From Gammaproteobacteria bacterium (GTDB lineage Bacteria > Pseudomonadota > Gammaproteobacteria > Burkholderiales > Burkholderiaceae_C), in the NCBI GenBank assembly GCA_018820395.1, contig JAHJOG010000156.1:1-32839 (forward strand): a DNA stretch of 32,839 bases, in the 5' to 3' direction. Within the stretch, counting starts at the first letter, position 1, and each line of letters begins with the position of its first letter. Below the pieces are notes generated by a model. That model saw only the letters and a program-made list of their open reading frames with translations, searched no databases and was not told the origin of the DNA. The position numbers were made by a program, and so were the translations under genes. Below, in pieces: positions 8,521 through 16,166 of the stretch.

Positions 8521-8692
8521 GGATCAACTCCTCCGAGTGGCGCCCGTGCAGACACTGTAACGAGCAACTTCGAGCTTAAGCGGCCACATTCCCGGACCGC
8601 GCAACCCCCTCGCGCAAGCCGCCGTAGGACAAAAACGCGATGCGCCTCGACGCGATAGGATCACCGTCCGATCAATTTGTCCCCCTGCATCC

Positions 8693-9301
8693 ATGAAGCT
8701 CTACTACTCCCCCGGCGCCTGCTCGTTGTCGCCCCATATCGCACTTCGCGAAGCAGGCCTGGCTTTCGAGCCCGTGCTGGCAAGCACCAAGACCCACCAG
8801 CTGGAAAACGGGGCCGATTACTACGGGATCAACCCCCTCGGTTACGTGCCCCTCCTCGAACTCGACGACGGAACGCATCTGAGAGAAGGCCCGGTGATCG
8901 TCCAGTACATCGCCGACCTCGCGCCCACCAAGAACCTGGCGCCGGCCAACGGAACTCTGCCGCGTTACCGCCTCCAGGAGTGGCTCAACTTCATCGGCAC
9001 CGAGATGCACAAGGGCTTTTCCCCGCTCTTCAACCCCAACATGCCGGAAGAGGCCAAGACCATCGCCAAGACCAGGCTGAAGTCGCGCTATGAGTGGCTC
9101 GATGGCCAGCTCGATGGAAAGCAGTTCCTGATGGGCGATCAGTTCAGCGTCGCGGACGGCTACCTCTTCACTATCACCAACTGGGTCAAGCCCACCGGCT
9201 TCGACCTGACCCCTTACCCGAACGTGCGGGCATGGCACGAGCGCGTCGGCGCCCGGCCGGCCGTGCAGGAGGCCATGAAGGCCGAAGGCCTGCTGAAGTA
9301 A
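8693..9301 (+). CDS. gstA: Glutathione S-transferase, beta class
   Basis: A 202-residue glutathione transferase. The N-terminal thioredoxin-like domain starts MKLYYSPGACSLSPHIALREAG, with Cys10 at the position that forms the mixed disulfide with glutathione in beta-class enzymes. His106 (GTEMHKGFSPLF), the second residue typical of that class, is also present. The cis-proline region is NPLGYVPLLELDDG, and REGPVIVQYI provides the glutathione gamma-glutamyl contacts. The C-terminal helical domain contains FSVADGYLFTITNW. These enzymes conjugate or reduce electrophiles and peroxides in the cytoplasm. The next gene, an Old Yellow Enzyme, starts 12 bases later, pointing to a joint role in handling electrophiles. 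Confidence 0.93.
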   Translation: MKLYYSPGACSLSPHIALREAGLAFEPVLASTKTHQLENGADYYGINPLGYVPLLELDDGTHLREGPVIVQYIADLAPTKNLAPANGTLPRYRLQEWLNFIGTEMHKGFSPLFNPNMPEEAKTIAKTRLKSRYEWLDGQLDGKQFLMGDQFSVADGYLFTITNWVKPTGFDLTPYPNVRAWHERVGARPAVQEAMKAEGLLK

Positions 9302-9313
9302 GGCGCGTTCTCC

Positions 9314-10420
9314 ATGACCTCTCTTTTTTCCCCGCTCCAGGTCGGTGAACTGAAACTCGCCAACCGCATTGTCATGGCGCCGCTCACGCGCAACCGCTCG
9401 CCCGACGCGGTGCCGCAGGACATCGCCGTCGACTACTACACGCAGCGCGCCACGGCCGGGCTGATCATCACCGAGGCCACGGCCATCAGCCACCAGGGCC
9501 AGGGTTACTCGGACGTTCCGGGCCTCTACGGCACGGAGCAGCTCGACGCCTGGAAGCGCGTCACCGACAGCGTGCATGCCGCAGGCGGCAAGATCGTCGT
9601 GCAGCTATGGCACGTCGGCCGCGTCTCGCACACCGAACTCCAACCCGATGGCGGCAAGCCCGTCGCGCCGTCGGCAATCACCGCCAAGACCAAGACCGTG
9701 CTGATCAAGGACGGCGTGCCGACCTTCGTCGAAACCTCCGAGCCTCGCGCGCTCAAGGCCGCCGAGATTCCCGCCATCGTCCACACCTACGCCGCAGCCG
9801 CGCGCAATGCGGTCGAGACTGCGGGCTTCGACGGCGTCGAGGTGCATGCCGCCAACGGCTACCTGCTCGACCAGTTCCTGAAGGACGGCAGCAACCACCG
9901 CACCGACGATTACGGCGGCAGCATCGAGAACCGCGCGCGATTCGTGCTCGAAGTGATGCGTGCCGTGACCGACGCGGTCGGCGGAGGCAAGACCGGCATC
10001 CGGCTGTCGCCCGTGACGCCCGCCAACGACGCGAACGACAGCGACCCCCAGCCGCTTTTCGATCACGTGATCCGGCAGCTTGCCACGCTCAACCTCGCCT
10101 ACATCCACATCATCGAAGGCGCCACCGGCGGTCCGCGCGAGTTGCCCGATCGGCCCTTCGATTACGAGGCCCTCAAGGCCGCCTACCGCGAAGCCGGCGG
10201 CCGGGGCGCGTGGATGGTCAACAACGGCTACGACCAATCGTCGGCCGAGGCCGCGCTCAAGGACGGCGATGACCTGGTGGCCTTCGGCAAACCCTTCATC
10301 TCCAACCCCGACCTGGTGCGGCGGCTGAAGGAAGGCGCGCCGCTCAACGAATGGGACAAGAACACGTTCTACGGCGGCGGGAAGAAGGGCTACACCGACT
10401 ACCCGGCCCTCAAGGACTGA
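9314..10420 (+). CDS. nemA: Old Yellow Enzyme family alkene reductase (NemA-like)
   Basis: A 368-residue FMN-dependent TIM-barrel ene-reductase. The N-terminus SLFSPLQVGELKLANRIVMAPLTRNRSPD is typical of the N-ethylmaleimide reductase / xenobiotic reductase branch. The substrate-binding pair His178 and Asn181 lies in VEVHAANGYLLDQFLKD, followed by the NHRTDDYGGSIENRARF signature and C-terminal DLVAFGKPFISNPDLVRRL for phosphate binding of FMN. These enzymes reduce activated C=C bonds and nitro compounds with NAD(P)H. The gene follows the glutathione transferase with a 12-base gap, a common pairing for detoxification of electrophiles such as maleimides and quinones. Confidence 0.94.
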   Translation: MTSLFSPLQVGELKLANRIVMAPLTRNRSPDAVPQDIAVDYYTQRATAGLIITEATAISHQGQGYSDVPGLYGTEQLDAWKRVTDSVHAAGGKIVVQLWHVGRVSHTELQPDGGKPVAPSAITAKTKTVLIKDGVPTFVETSEPRALKAAEIPAIVHTYAAAARNAVETAGFDGVEVHAANGYLLDQFLKDGSNHRTDDYGGSIENRARFVLEVMRAVTDAVGGGKTGIRLSPVTPANDANDSDPQPLFDHVIRQLATLNLAYIHIIEGATGGPRELPDRPFDYEALKAAYREAGGRGAWMVNNGYDQSSAEAALKDGDDLVAFGKPFISNPDLVRRLKEGAPLNEWDKNTFYGGGKKGYTDYPALKD

Positions 10421-10439
10421 ATCGACCCCGGCCGCAACG

Positions 10440-10479
10440 TTGACAAGGTGGCAAGGTTCAAACTCGAACCTTGTCCACC
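10440..10479 (+). promoter_or_regulatory. Inverted-repeat leader / probable metal-responsive operator of the copper-chaperone gene
   Basis: A TTGACA hexamer (10440-10445) runs into CAAGGTTC (10452-10459), which is repeated in perfect inverted form as GAACCTTG (10466-10473). Flanking GGTGG (10447-10451) and CCACC (10475-10479) extend the stem with one bulged base. CAAGGT occurs twice directly (10444 and 10452) and once inverted. The GGCAAGGTT stretch resembles the right half of CueR-type (MerR-family) copper operators, but the usual left half is not present. It may be an operator, an RNA hairpin, or both. Confidence 0.45.
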
Positions 10480-10495
10480 CCAGCAAGGAGTCTTG

Positions 10496-10693
10496 ATGAT
10501 GAGCCAGAAATTCGAAGTCACCGGCATGAGCTGCGGCCACTGCGCCAGCACCGTGCAGAACGCCGTGCAGACCGTCGACCCGGAAGCCCAGGTCACCGTC
10601 GATCTCGAGACCGGACACGTCGACGTGCTGAGCACCCAACCCCGCCAGGACATCATCGCGGCGATCGAGAACGCCGGCTACGCAGCACGTTGA
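10496..10693 (+). CDS. Heavy-metal-associated domain protein, CopZ-like copper chaperone
   Basis: A 65-residue single-domain ferredoxin-fold (HMA) protein. The metal-binding loop GMSCGHCASTVQNAV has the CxxC motif of copper chaperones and P-type ATPase N-terminal domains. The C-terminal strand VDVLSTQPRQDIIAAIENAGYAA completes the fold. It would carry Cu(I) to a P-type ATPase or a regulator, but no copA or cueR lies nearby, so its partner must be elsewhere. I chose the ATG at 10496, five bases after AAGGAG (10485-10490); the ATG at 10499 is the alternative. An upstream GTG at 10448 falls inside the inverted repeat and is unlikely. Confidence 0.88.
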   Translation: MMSQKFEVTGMSCGHCASTVQNAVQTVDPEAQVTVDLETGHVDVLSTQPRQDIIAAIENAGYAAR

Positions 10694-10748
10694 GCGCGCA
10701 GACCGTGCGGGAATTGCGCCTCGGGCCCAAAGAAAAGTCCGGGAGCAA

Positions 10749-10778
10749 TTGAATCCCTGAAGAGGCCAGGGGCAAAAT
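10749..10778 (+). promoter_or_regulatory. Possible sigma-70 promoter of the methyltransferase gene
   Basis: TTGAAT (10749-10754) and CAAAAT (10773-10778) are separated by 18 bases; each matches four of six consensus positions. Transcription would start about 25 to 30 bases before the ATG at 10814. Confidence 0.35.
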
Positions 10779-10813
10779 GCGGATCGCACTGACTGACCCA
10801 AAGAGACCCGCCC

Positions 10814-11584
10814 ATGCTGTCGAGCCTGCTGCCCGCCTCCGTCAAGGAATCCGCCTACCGGCGCAAGTTTCTCGACAACCGCGAAGAGAACCTGTTCATG
10901 GGCTCCTTCGAAAGCTTCGCGGCGGCGGAGGCCGGTGCACCGCCCTCCAAGGCCATCGGCTACGACAACGCCGAAGCCGCCAAAACGCTCTACAGCCACC
11001 AGGTCTACTTCTACGACTACCCCGCGCTGTTCTGGCTCGGTCGCTCGCTCGCGGACGGCATGACCAGCGTGTTCGACCTGGGCGGCCATGTCGGCATCAA
11101 GTACTATGCGTTCCGCCGCATGGTCGACTACCCGCCCAACCTGCGCTGGACGGTGTGCGACGTGCCCGGCGTCATCCAGACCGGCCAGGAACTCGCGGTG
11201 CAGCGCGAAGCCACCGCCCAGCTCGGCTTCACCACCGACTTCAAGGACGCGAGCGGCTACGACGTGCTCTACGCCTCGGGCAGCCTGCAATACCTGCCGA
11301 CACGCATCGCCGAAATCATCGCCGCCCTGCCGCAAAAGCCCCGGCGCATCATCCTCAACACCACGGCCGTGCATCCCGAGCGCACGATCTACACGCTCAA
11401 CAGCATCGGCTTCGCGGTCTGCCCCTACCGCATCCAGCACCACGACGCGCTCCTGGCCGAGCTGACCGCCGCAGGCTACCGCCGGCGCGATGCATGGCGC
11501 AACGAGGGCAAGCCGATCGAAGTGCCCTTCGTCGAAGGCGGCGACAAGCCCTACTACGCCGGCTGCTGTTTCGACCTCCACTGA
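10814..11584 (+). CDS. TIGR04325-type putative methyltransferase
   Basis: A 256-residue protein resembling the TIGR04325 family of putative SAM-dependent methyltransferases. The glycine-rich motif MTSVFDLGGHVGIKYYAFR (about residues 78-97) fits motif I of a Rossmann methyltransferase. WTVCDVPGVIQTGQEL carries the acidic residue for SAM ribose. YDVLYASGSLQYLP fits the post-motif region. In other bacteria family members often sit in surface-polysaccharide loci, but no sugar genes are seen here. The substrate is unknown. It appears to be transcribed alone, with a possible promoter just upstream, and ends 70 bases before the response regulator gene. Confidence 0.72.
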   Translation: MLSSLLPASVKESAYRRKFLDNREENLFMGSFESFAAAEAGAPPSKAIGYDNAEAAKTLYSHQVYFYDYPALFWLGRSLADGMTSVFDLGGHVGIKYYAFRRMVDYPPNLRWTVCDVPGVIQTGQELAVQREATAQLGFTTDFKDASGYDVLYASGSLQYLPTRIAEIIAALPQKPRRIILNTTAVHPERTIYTLNSIGFAVCPYRIQHHDALLAELTAAGYRRRDAWRNEGKPIEVPFVEGGDKPYYAGCCFDLH

Positions 11585-11654
11585 CCCGCGCGCGCCAGCA
11601 CACGGTGCGCACGACGCGCTCTCGGCGCTCACGGCGCCCGCTACCATCCGGGCC

Positions 11655-12434
11655 ATGCCACCCTCCCCGCGGATCCTCATCGCCGAAGACGAACCAGGCA
11701 TCGCCGACACGCTGCAATACGTGTTGAAGACCGACGGATTCGTCCCGGTCTGGTGCCCGACCGCTGCCGAGGCGCTCGCGCAATTCGCGGCCGAGCCGCC
11801 GGCTCTTGCGATCCTCGATGTCGGCCTCCCCGACATGAACGGCTTCGAACTCTTCAAGCGGCTGCAGGCCCTCTTGCGCGAACAGGGCGGCCCCGACGTG
11901 CCGATGCTGTTCCTCACGGCGCGCAGCGACGAGATCGACCGCGTGGTCGGCCTCGAACTCGGCGCCGACGACTACATCGCCAAGCCCTTCTCGCCACGCG
12001 AACTGGTGGCGCGCGTGCGCACCATCCTGCGACGCAGTGCGCGGCATGGCAACGGCTCCGCAAGCGGTCCGCCGCTCGCGACGGCGGCGCCGCAGGCGAC
12101 CGGTCAGCCCATGCTTCAGCCAATGCCCCAACTCCCCTTCGCGCTGGACGAAGAGCGCATGCAGATCCGCTACTACGGGCGCGTGCTGGAGCTCTCCCGC
12201 TACGAGTACGGGCTGCTGCGCCTGCTCGTGCAGCGCCCGGGCCGCGTCTTCACGCGCGACGAGATGCTGCAGCAGGTGTGGGACGACGCCAGCGACAGCT
12301 TCGACCGCACCGTCGATGCCCACGTCAAGACCCTGCGCGCCAAGCTGCGCGCCGTGGCGCCCGAGGTCGAGGCCATCCGCACCCTGCGCGGCACCGGCTA
12401 CGCGCTCAACGAGGCCCTGCCGGCTCGCGCGTGA
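11655..12434 (+). CDS. creB: OmpR-family response regulator, CreB-like
   Basis: A 259-residue response regulator. The receiver domain (about 5-120) has the acidic pocket Glu11-Asp12, phosphoacceptor Asp55 (LAILDVGLPDMNGFELFK), Thr88 and Lys110 (YIAKPFSPREL). A proline/glutamine-rich linker leads to a winged-helix DNA-binding domain (about 160-255) with LELSRYEYGLLRLLVQRPGRVFTRDEML and VDAHVKTLRAKL. The start at 11655 gives the standard opening PRILIAEDEPG. The stop overlaps the start of the sensor kinase (GTGA). I call it CreB because of strong overall likeness of the pair and the neighbouring CreB-type box before the VIT gene. It probably controls the exosortase block downstream. Confidence 0.85.
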   Translation: MPPSPRILIAEDEPGIADTLQYVLKTDGFVPVWCPTAAEALAQFAAEPPALAILDVGLPDMNGFELFKRLQALLREQGGPDVPMLFLTARSDEIDRVVGLELGADDYIAKPFSPRELVARVRTILRRSARHGNGSASGPPLATAAPQATGQPMLQPMPQLPFALDEERMQIRYYGRVLELSRYEYGLLRLLVQRPGRVFTRDEMLQQVWDDASDSFDRTVDAHVKTLRAKLRAVAPEVEAIRTLRGTGYALNEALPARA

Positions 12435-13879
12435 CCCGCCGGACGCGCATCTTCGTCGGCATCCTGCTGATCTACACGGCCGGCATCGCCTTTCTGCTCT
12501 ATCGCGTGGTCGGCGACATCGACCCGCGCTACCGCGAGTCCGCCGAAGAATCGATGGTCGAGACCTCGCAGTTGCTCGCCAGCCTGATCGAGCAGGACGT
12601 GATCGCCGGCGCCATCAACCCAGCGCGGCTCGGGCCTCTTTTTCGCTCCGTCTACGCACGGCAGTTCTCCGCACAGATCTACAACCTGCACAAGAGCCGC
12701 GTCGAACTGCGCGCCTATGTCACCGACCGCTCGGGGCGCGTGCTTTTCGATTCGCAGGGCCGCCATCAGGGCGAAGACTTCTCGCGCTGGCCGGACGTCG
12801 GCCGCACGCTCGCCGGCACCTACGGCGCGCGCACCACGCGCGACGTCGAGGGCGACCCCGCCAGCTCCGTGATGTACGTCGGCGCGCCGATCCGGTGGAA
12901 CAACGAGATCGTCGGCGTGGTCACGGTCGGCAAGCCGGCCCAGAGCTTCGGGCAGTTCGTCGAAGACGCGCGCGCCCGCACGCTCTGGGTGGGCGCAGGC
13001 TCGGCCCTGGCCCTGCTGGTGCTGGCCGTCATCGTGTCGATCTGGCTGGTGCGCCCCTTCGGCCTGATCACCGACTACCTGAGCTGGATGCGCACGCAGC
13101 ACGCCGGGCGCGGGCTCAGCATCGGTCGCATGACGAGAAAGGCCGTGGACGCCGTGCGTGCCGCCTTCGGCGAGATGCGCGACGCACTCACCGGCCGCAA
13201 CTACGTGGCGGACTACGTGCAGACCTTCACGCACGAGATCAAGAGCCCGCTCTCCGCGATCCGTGGCGCGGCCGAACTGATCCAGGAACCGTCGATGCCG
13301 GAGGACGAGCGCCGGCATTTCCTCGGCAACATCTCGCGCGAAACCCAGCGCATCCAGGAAATCGTCGACCGCATGATGGAGCTCACCGCGCTCGAAACGC
13401 GCCGCGTGCTGGCCCACAGCGAGCCCGTCGCCCTTGCGCCGCTGCTGCAGGAGGTGGCCGCCAGCGCGCGCAACATCGCCGCCGCCCGCGACGTCCGGCT
13501 CCTGGTGGCAACCCACACCGAAGCGCACGTCGAAGGCGACCCCTTCCTGCTACGCCGCGCGATCAGCAACCTGCTGGACAACGCCATCGACTTCTCGCCG
13601 GCCGGCTCCGAGGTTGCGCTCGCGCTCAACGCCACCACGCGGCAGGCGCGTATCACGGTGCGCGACCACGGCAGCGGCATTCCGGACTACGCGAAGGACA
13701 AGGTCTTCGAAAAGTTCTATTCGCTCGCCCGTCCTCAGGGCACCAAGAAAAGCACCGGCCTCGGCCTGGCGTTCGTGAAAGAAATCGCCGTGCTGCACCG
13801 CGGCCGGATCGAACTCACCAATGCGCCGCGCGGCGGCGCGATCGCCACGCTCACGCTGCCGCTGTCCACGGCCGGCTGA
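12431..13879 (+). CDS. creC: Sensor histidine kinase, CreC-like
   Basis: A 482-residue membrane histidine kinase starting with GTG at 12431, whose codon overlaps the creB stop. Transmembrane helices at about 7-25 and 187-207 enclose a periplasmic sensor region with a PAS/Cache-like section (VTDRSGRVLFDSQGRHQGEDFSRW, then VMYVGAPIRWNNEIVGVVTVGKP), the region typical of CreC. A HAMP-like linker leads to the H box FTHEIKSPLSAIRGAAELI with His268. The ATPase domain has the N box (NLLDNAIDFS), G1 (DHGSGIPDYA), F box (FEKFYSL) and G2 (GLGLAFVKEI). All catalytic motifs look intact. It should phosphorylate the CreB-like regulator in response to an envelope or nutrient signal that cannot be read from sequence. 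Confidence 0.87.
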   Translation: MTRRTRIFVGILLIYTAGIAFLLYRVVGDIDPRYRESAEESMVETSQLLASLIEQDVIAGAINPARLGPLFRSVYARQFSAQIYNLHKSRVELRAYVTDRSGRVLFDSQGRHQGEDFSRWPDVGRTLAGTYGARTTRDVEGDPASSVMYVGAPIRWNNEIVGVVTVGKPAQSFGQFVEDARARTLWVGAGSALALLVLAVIVSIWLVRPFGLITDYLSWMRTQHAGRGLSIGRMTRKAVDAVRAAFGEMRDALTGRNYVADYVQTFTHEIKSPLSAIRGAAELIQEPSMPEDERRHFLGNISRETQRIQEIVDRMMELTALETRRVLAHSEPVALAPLLQEVAASARNIAAARDVRLLVATHTEAHVEGDPFLLRRAISNLLDNAIDFSPAGSEVALALNATTRQARITVRDHGSGIPDYAKDKVFEKFYSLARPQGTKKSTGLGLAFVKEIAVLHRGRIELTNAPRGGAIATLTLPLSTAG

Positions 13880-13965
13880 GCGCCGCGCGAGCGCGACACC
13901 TCGGTGAACGCGCCTCCGAGACGGTCGTTGCGTGACGCCATCAGCGCGGCACACGCCCCGGCGAC

Positions 13966-13981
13966 TTCACGCAGACTTCAT
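13966..13981 (+). promoter_or_regulatory. CreB-type box (cre tag) upstream of the VIT gene
   Basis: TTCAC (13966-13970), six bases, then TTCAT (13977-13981). The E. coli CreB-binding cre tag is TTCAC-N6-TTCAC, so this matches nine of ten fixed positions with exact spacing. It lies about 95 bases before the VIT gene start and directly after the creC-like gene, in the only sizeable gap of the block. Confidence 0.5.
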
Positions 13982-14076
13982 ACAAGGTCTTCGCGCTTCG
14001 CACAGGCTTCCTATTCGCTCCTCGGTCGGGCACGACAGTCGTCAGCGTGCAACGTCGCACGCTTTCGAGGACCCTC

Positions 14077-16155
14077 ATGCCCGCCCCCTTCACCCTGTCG
14101 CGCCAGCGCCCCGTTCGCCTCTGGCTCGCGACGCTGAGCCTCTCGGCCGCCAGCTTCTTCGTGCTTCTTGCGCGCCCGCTGCACGCGCAAGAGACCGACG
14201 GGCCGCGCACCAAGACCGAGAGCCCGTACTTCTTCGTCAAGAGCGACGATCCAGCCGTCGACGCACTGCCGCTCAAGAGCACCGAGGTCGACGTGCGCGT
14301 GACGGGCGTGATCGCCGACGTGACCGTGCGGCAGACCTATCGCAACGAAGGCAAGCGCGCCATCGAGGCCAGGTACGTTTTCCCCGGCTCGACGCGCGCC
14401 GCGGTGAGCGGGCTCAACTTCCGCCTCGGTGACCGGCTCGTCACGGCGCAGATCCGCGAAAAGCAGCAGGCACGCATCGACTACGAAGCCGCTCGCCAGG
14501 AAGGCAAGACCGCCACGCTGCTCGAACAGCATCTGCCCAACGTCTTCCAGATGAACGTCGCCAACATCCTGCCGGGCGACGACATCCAGGTCGAGCTGCG
14601 CTACACCGAACTCCTCGTGCCGCAGGCCGGCAACTACCAGTTCGTCTTTCCGACGGTGGTGGGCCCACGCTACAACAGCCCGCAATCCGGGCAAGCCAAG
14701 TCGGCCTGGGTGGCCCAGCCGACCTTGCCAGCAGGCATGGCGCCGAGCACCCGGTTCAAGCTCAAGGTCGCGCTCGACATGCCCATGGGCATCAAGGAAG
14801 TGCGTTCGCTCACCCATGCGATCGACGTCCGCAAGCCACAGGACAACGCCACGCATGCCGACGTGCTCCTCGCCAACACCAGCGAGCCGGCCGACAACCG
14901 CGACTTCGTGCTCGACTATCGCCTGGCCGGCGAGCGCATCGAATCCGGCCTGATGCTCTACAAGGGCCAGGGCGACAACGCGGAGAACTTCTTTCTCGCG
15001 ATGATCGAGCCGCCCAAGGCCGTGGCCGCCAACGCCATTTCGCCGCGCGACTACATCTTCGTGGTCGACATCTCGGGCTCGATGCACGGCTTTCCGCTGG
15101 ACCTCGCCAAGGCCACGCTCGAACGCCTCATCGGCGGACTGCGGCCGAGCGACACCTTCAACGTGCTGCTCTTCTCGGGCAGCAACAAGATGCTCTCGCC
15201 GCACTCGGTGCCGGCCACCCGCGCCAACATCGACGGCGCGCTGCGCACCATCCAGCAATACAGCGGCAGCGGCAGCACCGAGCTCATTCCGGCGCTCAAG
15301 CGCGTCTATGCCGAGCCCAAGGACGACAAGGTCTCGCGCACGGTGGTGGTGGTCACCGACGGCTACGTCACTGTCGAACGCGAAGCCTTCGAGTTGGTAC
15401 GCAAAAACCTGTCCAAGGCCAACGTGTTCGCCTTCGGCATCGGCTCGTCGGTCAACCGTCACCTGATGGAAGGCCTCGCCAGAGCCGGCATGGGCGAGCC
15501 CTTCATCATCACCGACCCCATCGAAGCGCCCGCGCAGGCTGCACGCTTCCGCCAGATGGTCGAGTCGCCGGTGCTCACCAGCGTCAAGGCCCGCTTCGAA
15601 GGGCTCGACGTGTACGACGTGGAACCTGCCGCGCTGCCCGACGTGCTCGGCGAACGCCCGGTGGTGGTGTTCGGCAAGTGGCGCGGCGAGGCCAAGGGCC
15701 GCGTGTGGATCGAAGGCCAGGCAGCCGACGGGCCGTACCGCGCCGAGCTGAAGGTCGATGCCCTCGCCCGCCAGGACGCGGCCGCGCTGCGCAGCCTGTG
15801 GGCCCGCCATCGCATCGCGAGCCTGGACGACCAGGAAGCGCTCGAAGGCGGCGGCGCGTTCAAGGAGCGCATCACCGAACTCGGCCTGCGCTACGGATTG
15901 CTCACGCAATACACCAGCTTCATCGCGGTCGACCAGGTGGTGCGCAACACCACGCCGGGCAGCGCTGCACGCGTCGACCAGCCGCTGCCGCTGCCCAAGG
16001 GCGTGAGCGAACTCGCGGTCGGCCAGAGCCTCGGCGCGGCCGTGCCCAGCACGCCCGAGCCCGAAATGTTCGGCGCGATCGCCGTCGTCCTCGGCGTGCT
16101 GGCCATGCTGCGCCGGCGCGCGCGCCGCACCGATGCCCGCCGTCTGACGTCCTGA
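14077..16155 (+). CDS. Secreted VIT/vWA-domain protein with PEP-CTERM-like C-terminal sorting signal
   Basis: A 692-residue exported protein. A signal peptide (1-37, ending PLHA) precedes a VIT domain (about 55-185, with YRNEGKRAIEARYVFPGS) and a von Willebrand A domain (about 325-495) whose MIDAS motif DISGS (331-335) is intact. The C-terminus has TPEPEM (659-664), a short hydrophobic stretch (665-678) and RRRARR, the tripartite layout of a PEP-CTERM exosortase signal. The nearest family I know is the VIT/vWA target of the proteobacterial dedicated sortase system. The ATG at 14077 follows CGAGGA at good spacing and starts right before the signal peptide; a GTG at 14047 is the alternative. 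The exosortase gene begins 11 bases later, so this protein is the obvious substrate. Confidence 0.87.
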   Translation: MPAPFTLSRQRPVRLWLATLSLSAASFFVLLARPLHAQETDGPRTKTESPYFFVKSDDPAVDALPLKSTEVDVRVTGVIADVTVRQTYRNEGKRAIEARYVFPGSTRAAVSGLNFRLGDRLVTAQIREKQQARIDYEAARQEGKTATLLEQHLPNVFQMNVANILPGDDIQVELRYTELLVPQAGNYQFVFPTVVGPRYNSPQSGQAKSAWVAQPTLPAGMAPSTRFKLKVALDMPMGIKEVRSLTHAIDVRKPQDNATHADVLLANTSEPADNRDFVLDYRLAGERIESGLMLYKGQGDNAENFFLAMIEPPKAVAANAISPRDYIFVVDISGSMHGFPLDLAKATLERLIGGLRPSDTFNVLLFSGSNKMLSPHSVPATRANIDGALRTIQQYSGSGSTELIPALKRVYAEPKDDKVSRTVVVVTDGYVTVEREAFELVRKNLSKANVFAFGIGSSVNRHLMEGLARAGMGEPFIITDPIEAPAQAARFRQMVESPVLTSVKARFEGLDVYDVEPAALPDVLGERPVVVFGKWRGEAKGRVWIEGQAADGPYRAELKVDALARQDAAALRSLWARHRIASLDDQEALEGGGAFKERITELGLRYGLLTQYTSFIAVDQVVRNTTPGSAARVDQPLPLPKGVSELAVGQSLGAAVPSTPEPEMFGAIAVVLGVLAMLRRRARRTDARRLTS

Positions 16156-16166
16156 GGAGCTGCGAC

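Noticed and set aside
10440-10475. A complete CueR/MerR operator with 19-base spacer before the copper-chaperone gene
   Set aside because: Only the right half-site is recognisable, and no TA-rich -10 lies at 19-20 bases from TTGACA.
10709-10752. Imperfect hairpin after the copper-chaperone gene (ATTGC/GCAAT arms with inner CTCGG/CCGGGAG pairing)
   Set aside because: The stem has bulges and no T tract follows, so it was not called a terminator.
9605-11917. A 770-codon open frame on the minus strand opposite nemA, copZ and the methyltransferase gene
   Set aside because: It runs antisense to genes with clear family motifs, has no domain likeness and reflects GC-rich codon bias.
12037-13935. 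A 632-codon plus-strand frame overlapping creB and creC
   Set aside because: Arg/Ala/Pro-rich shadow in another frame of two complete regulatory genes.
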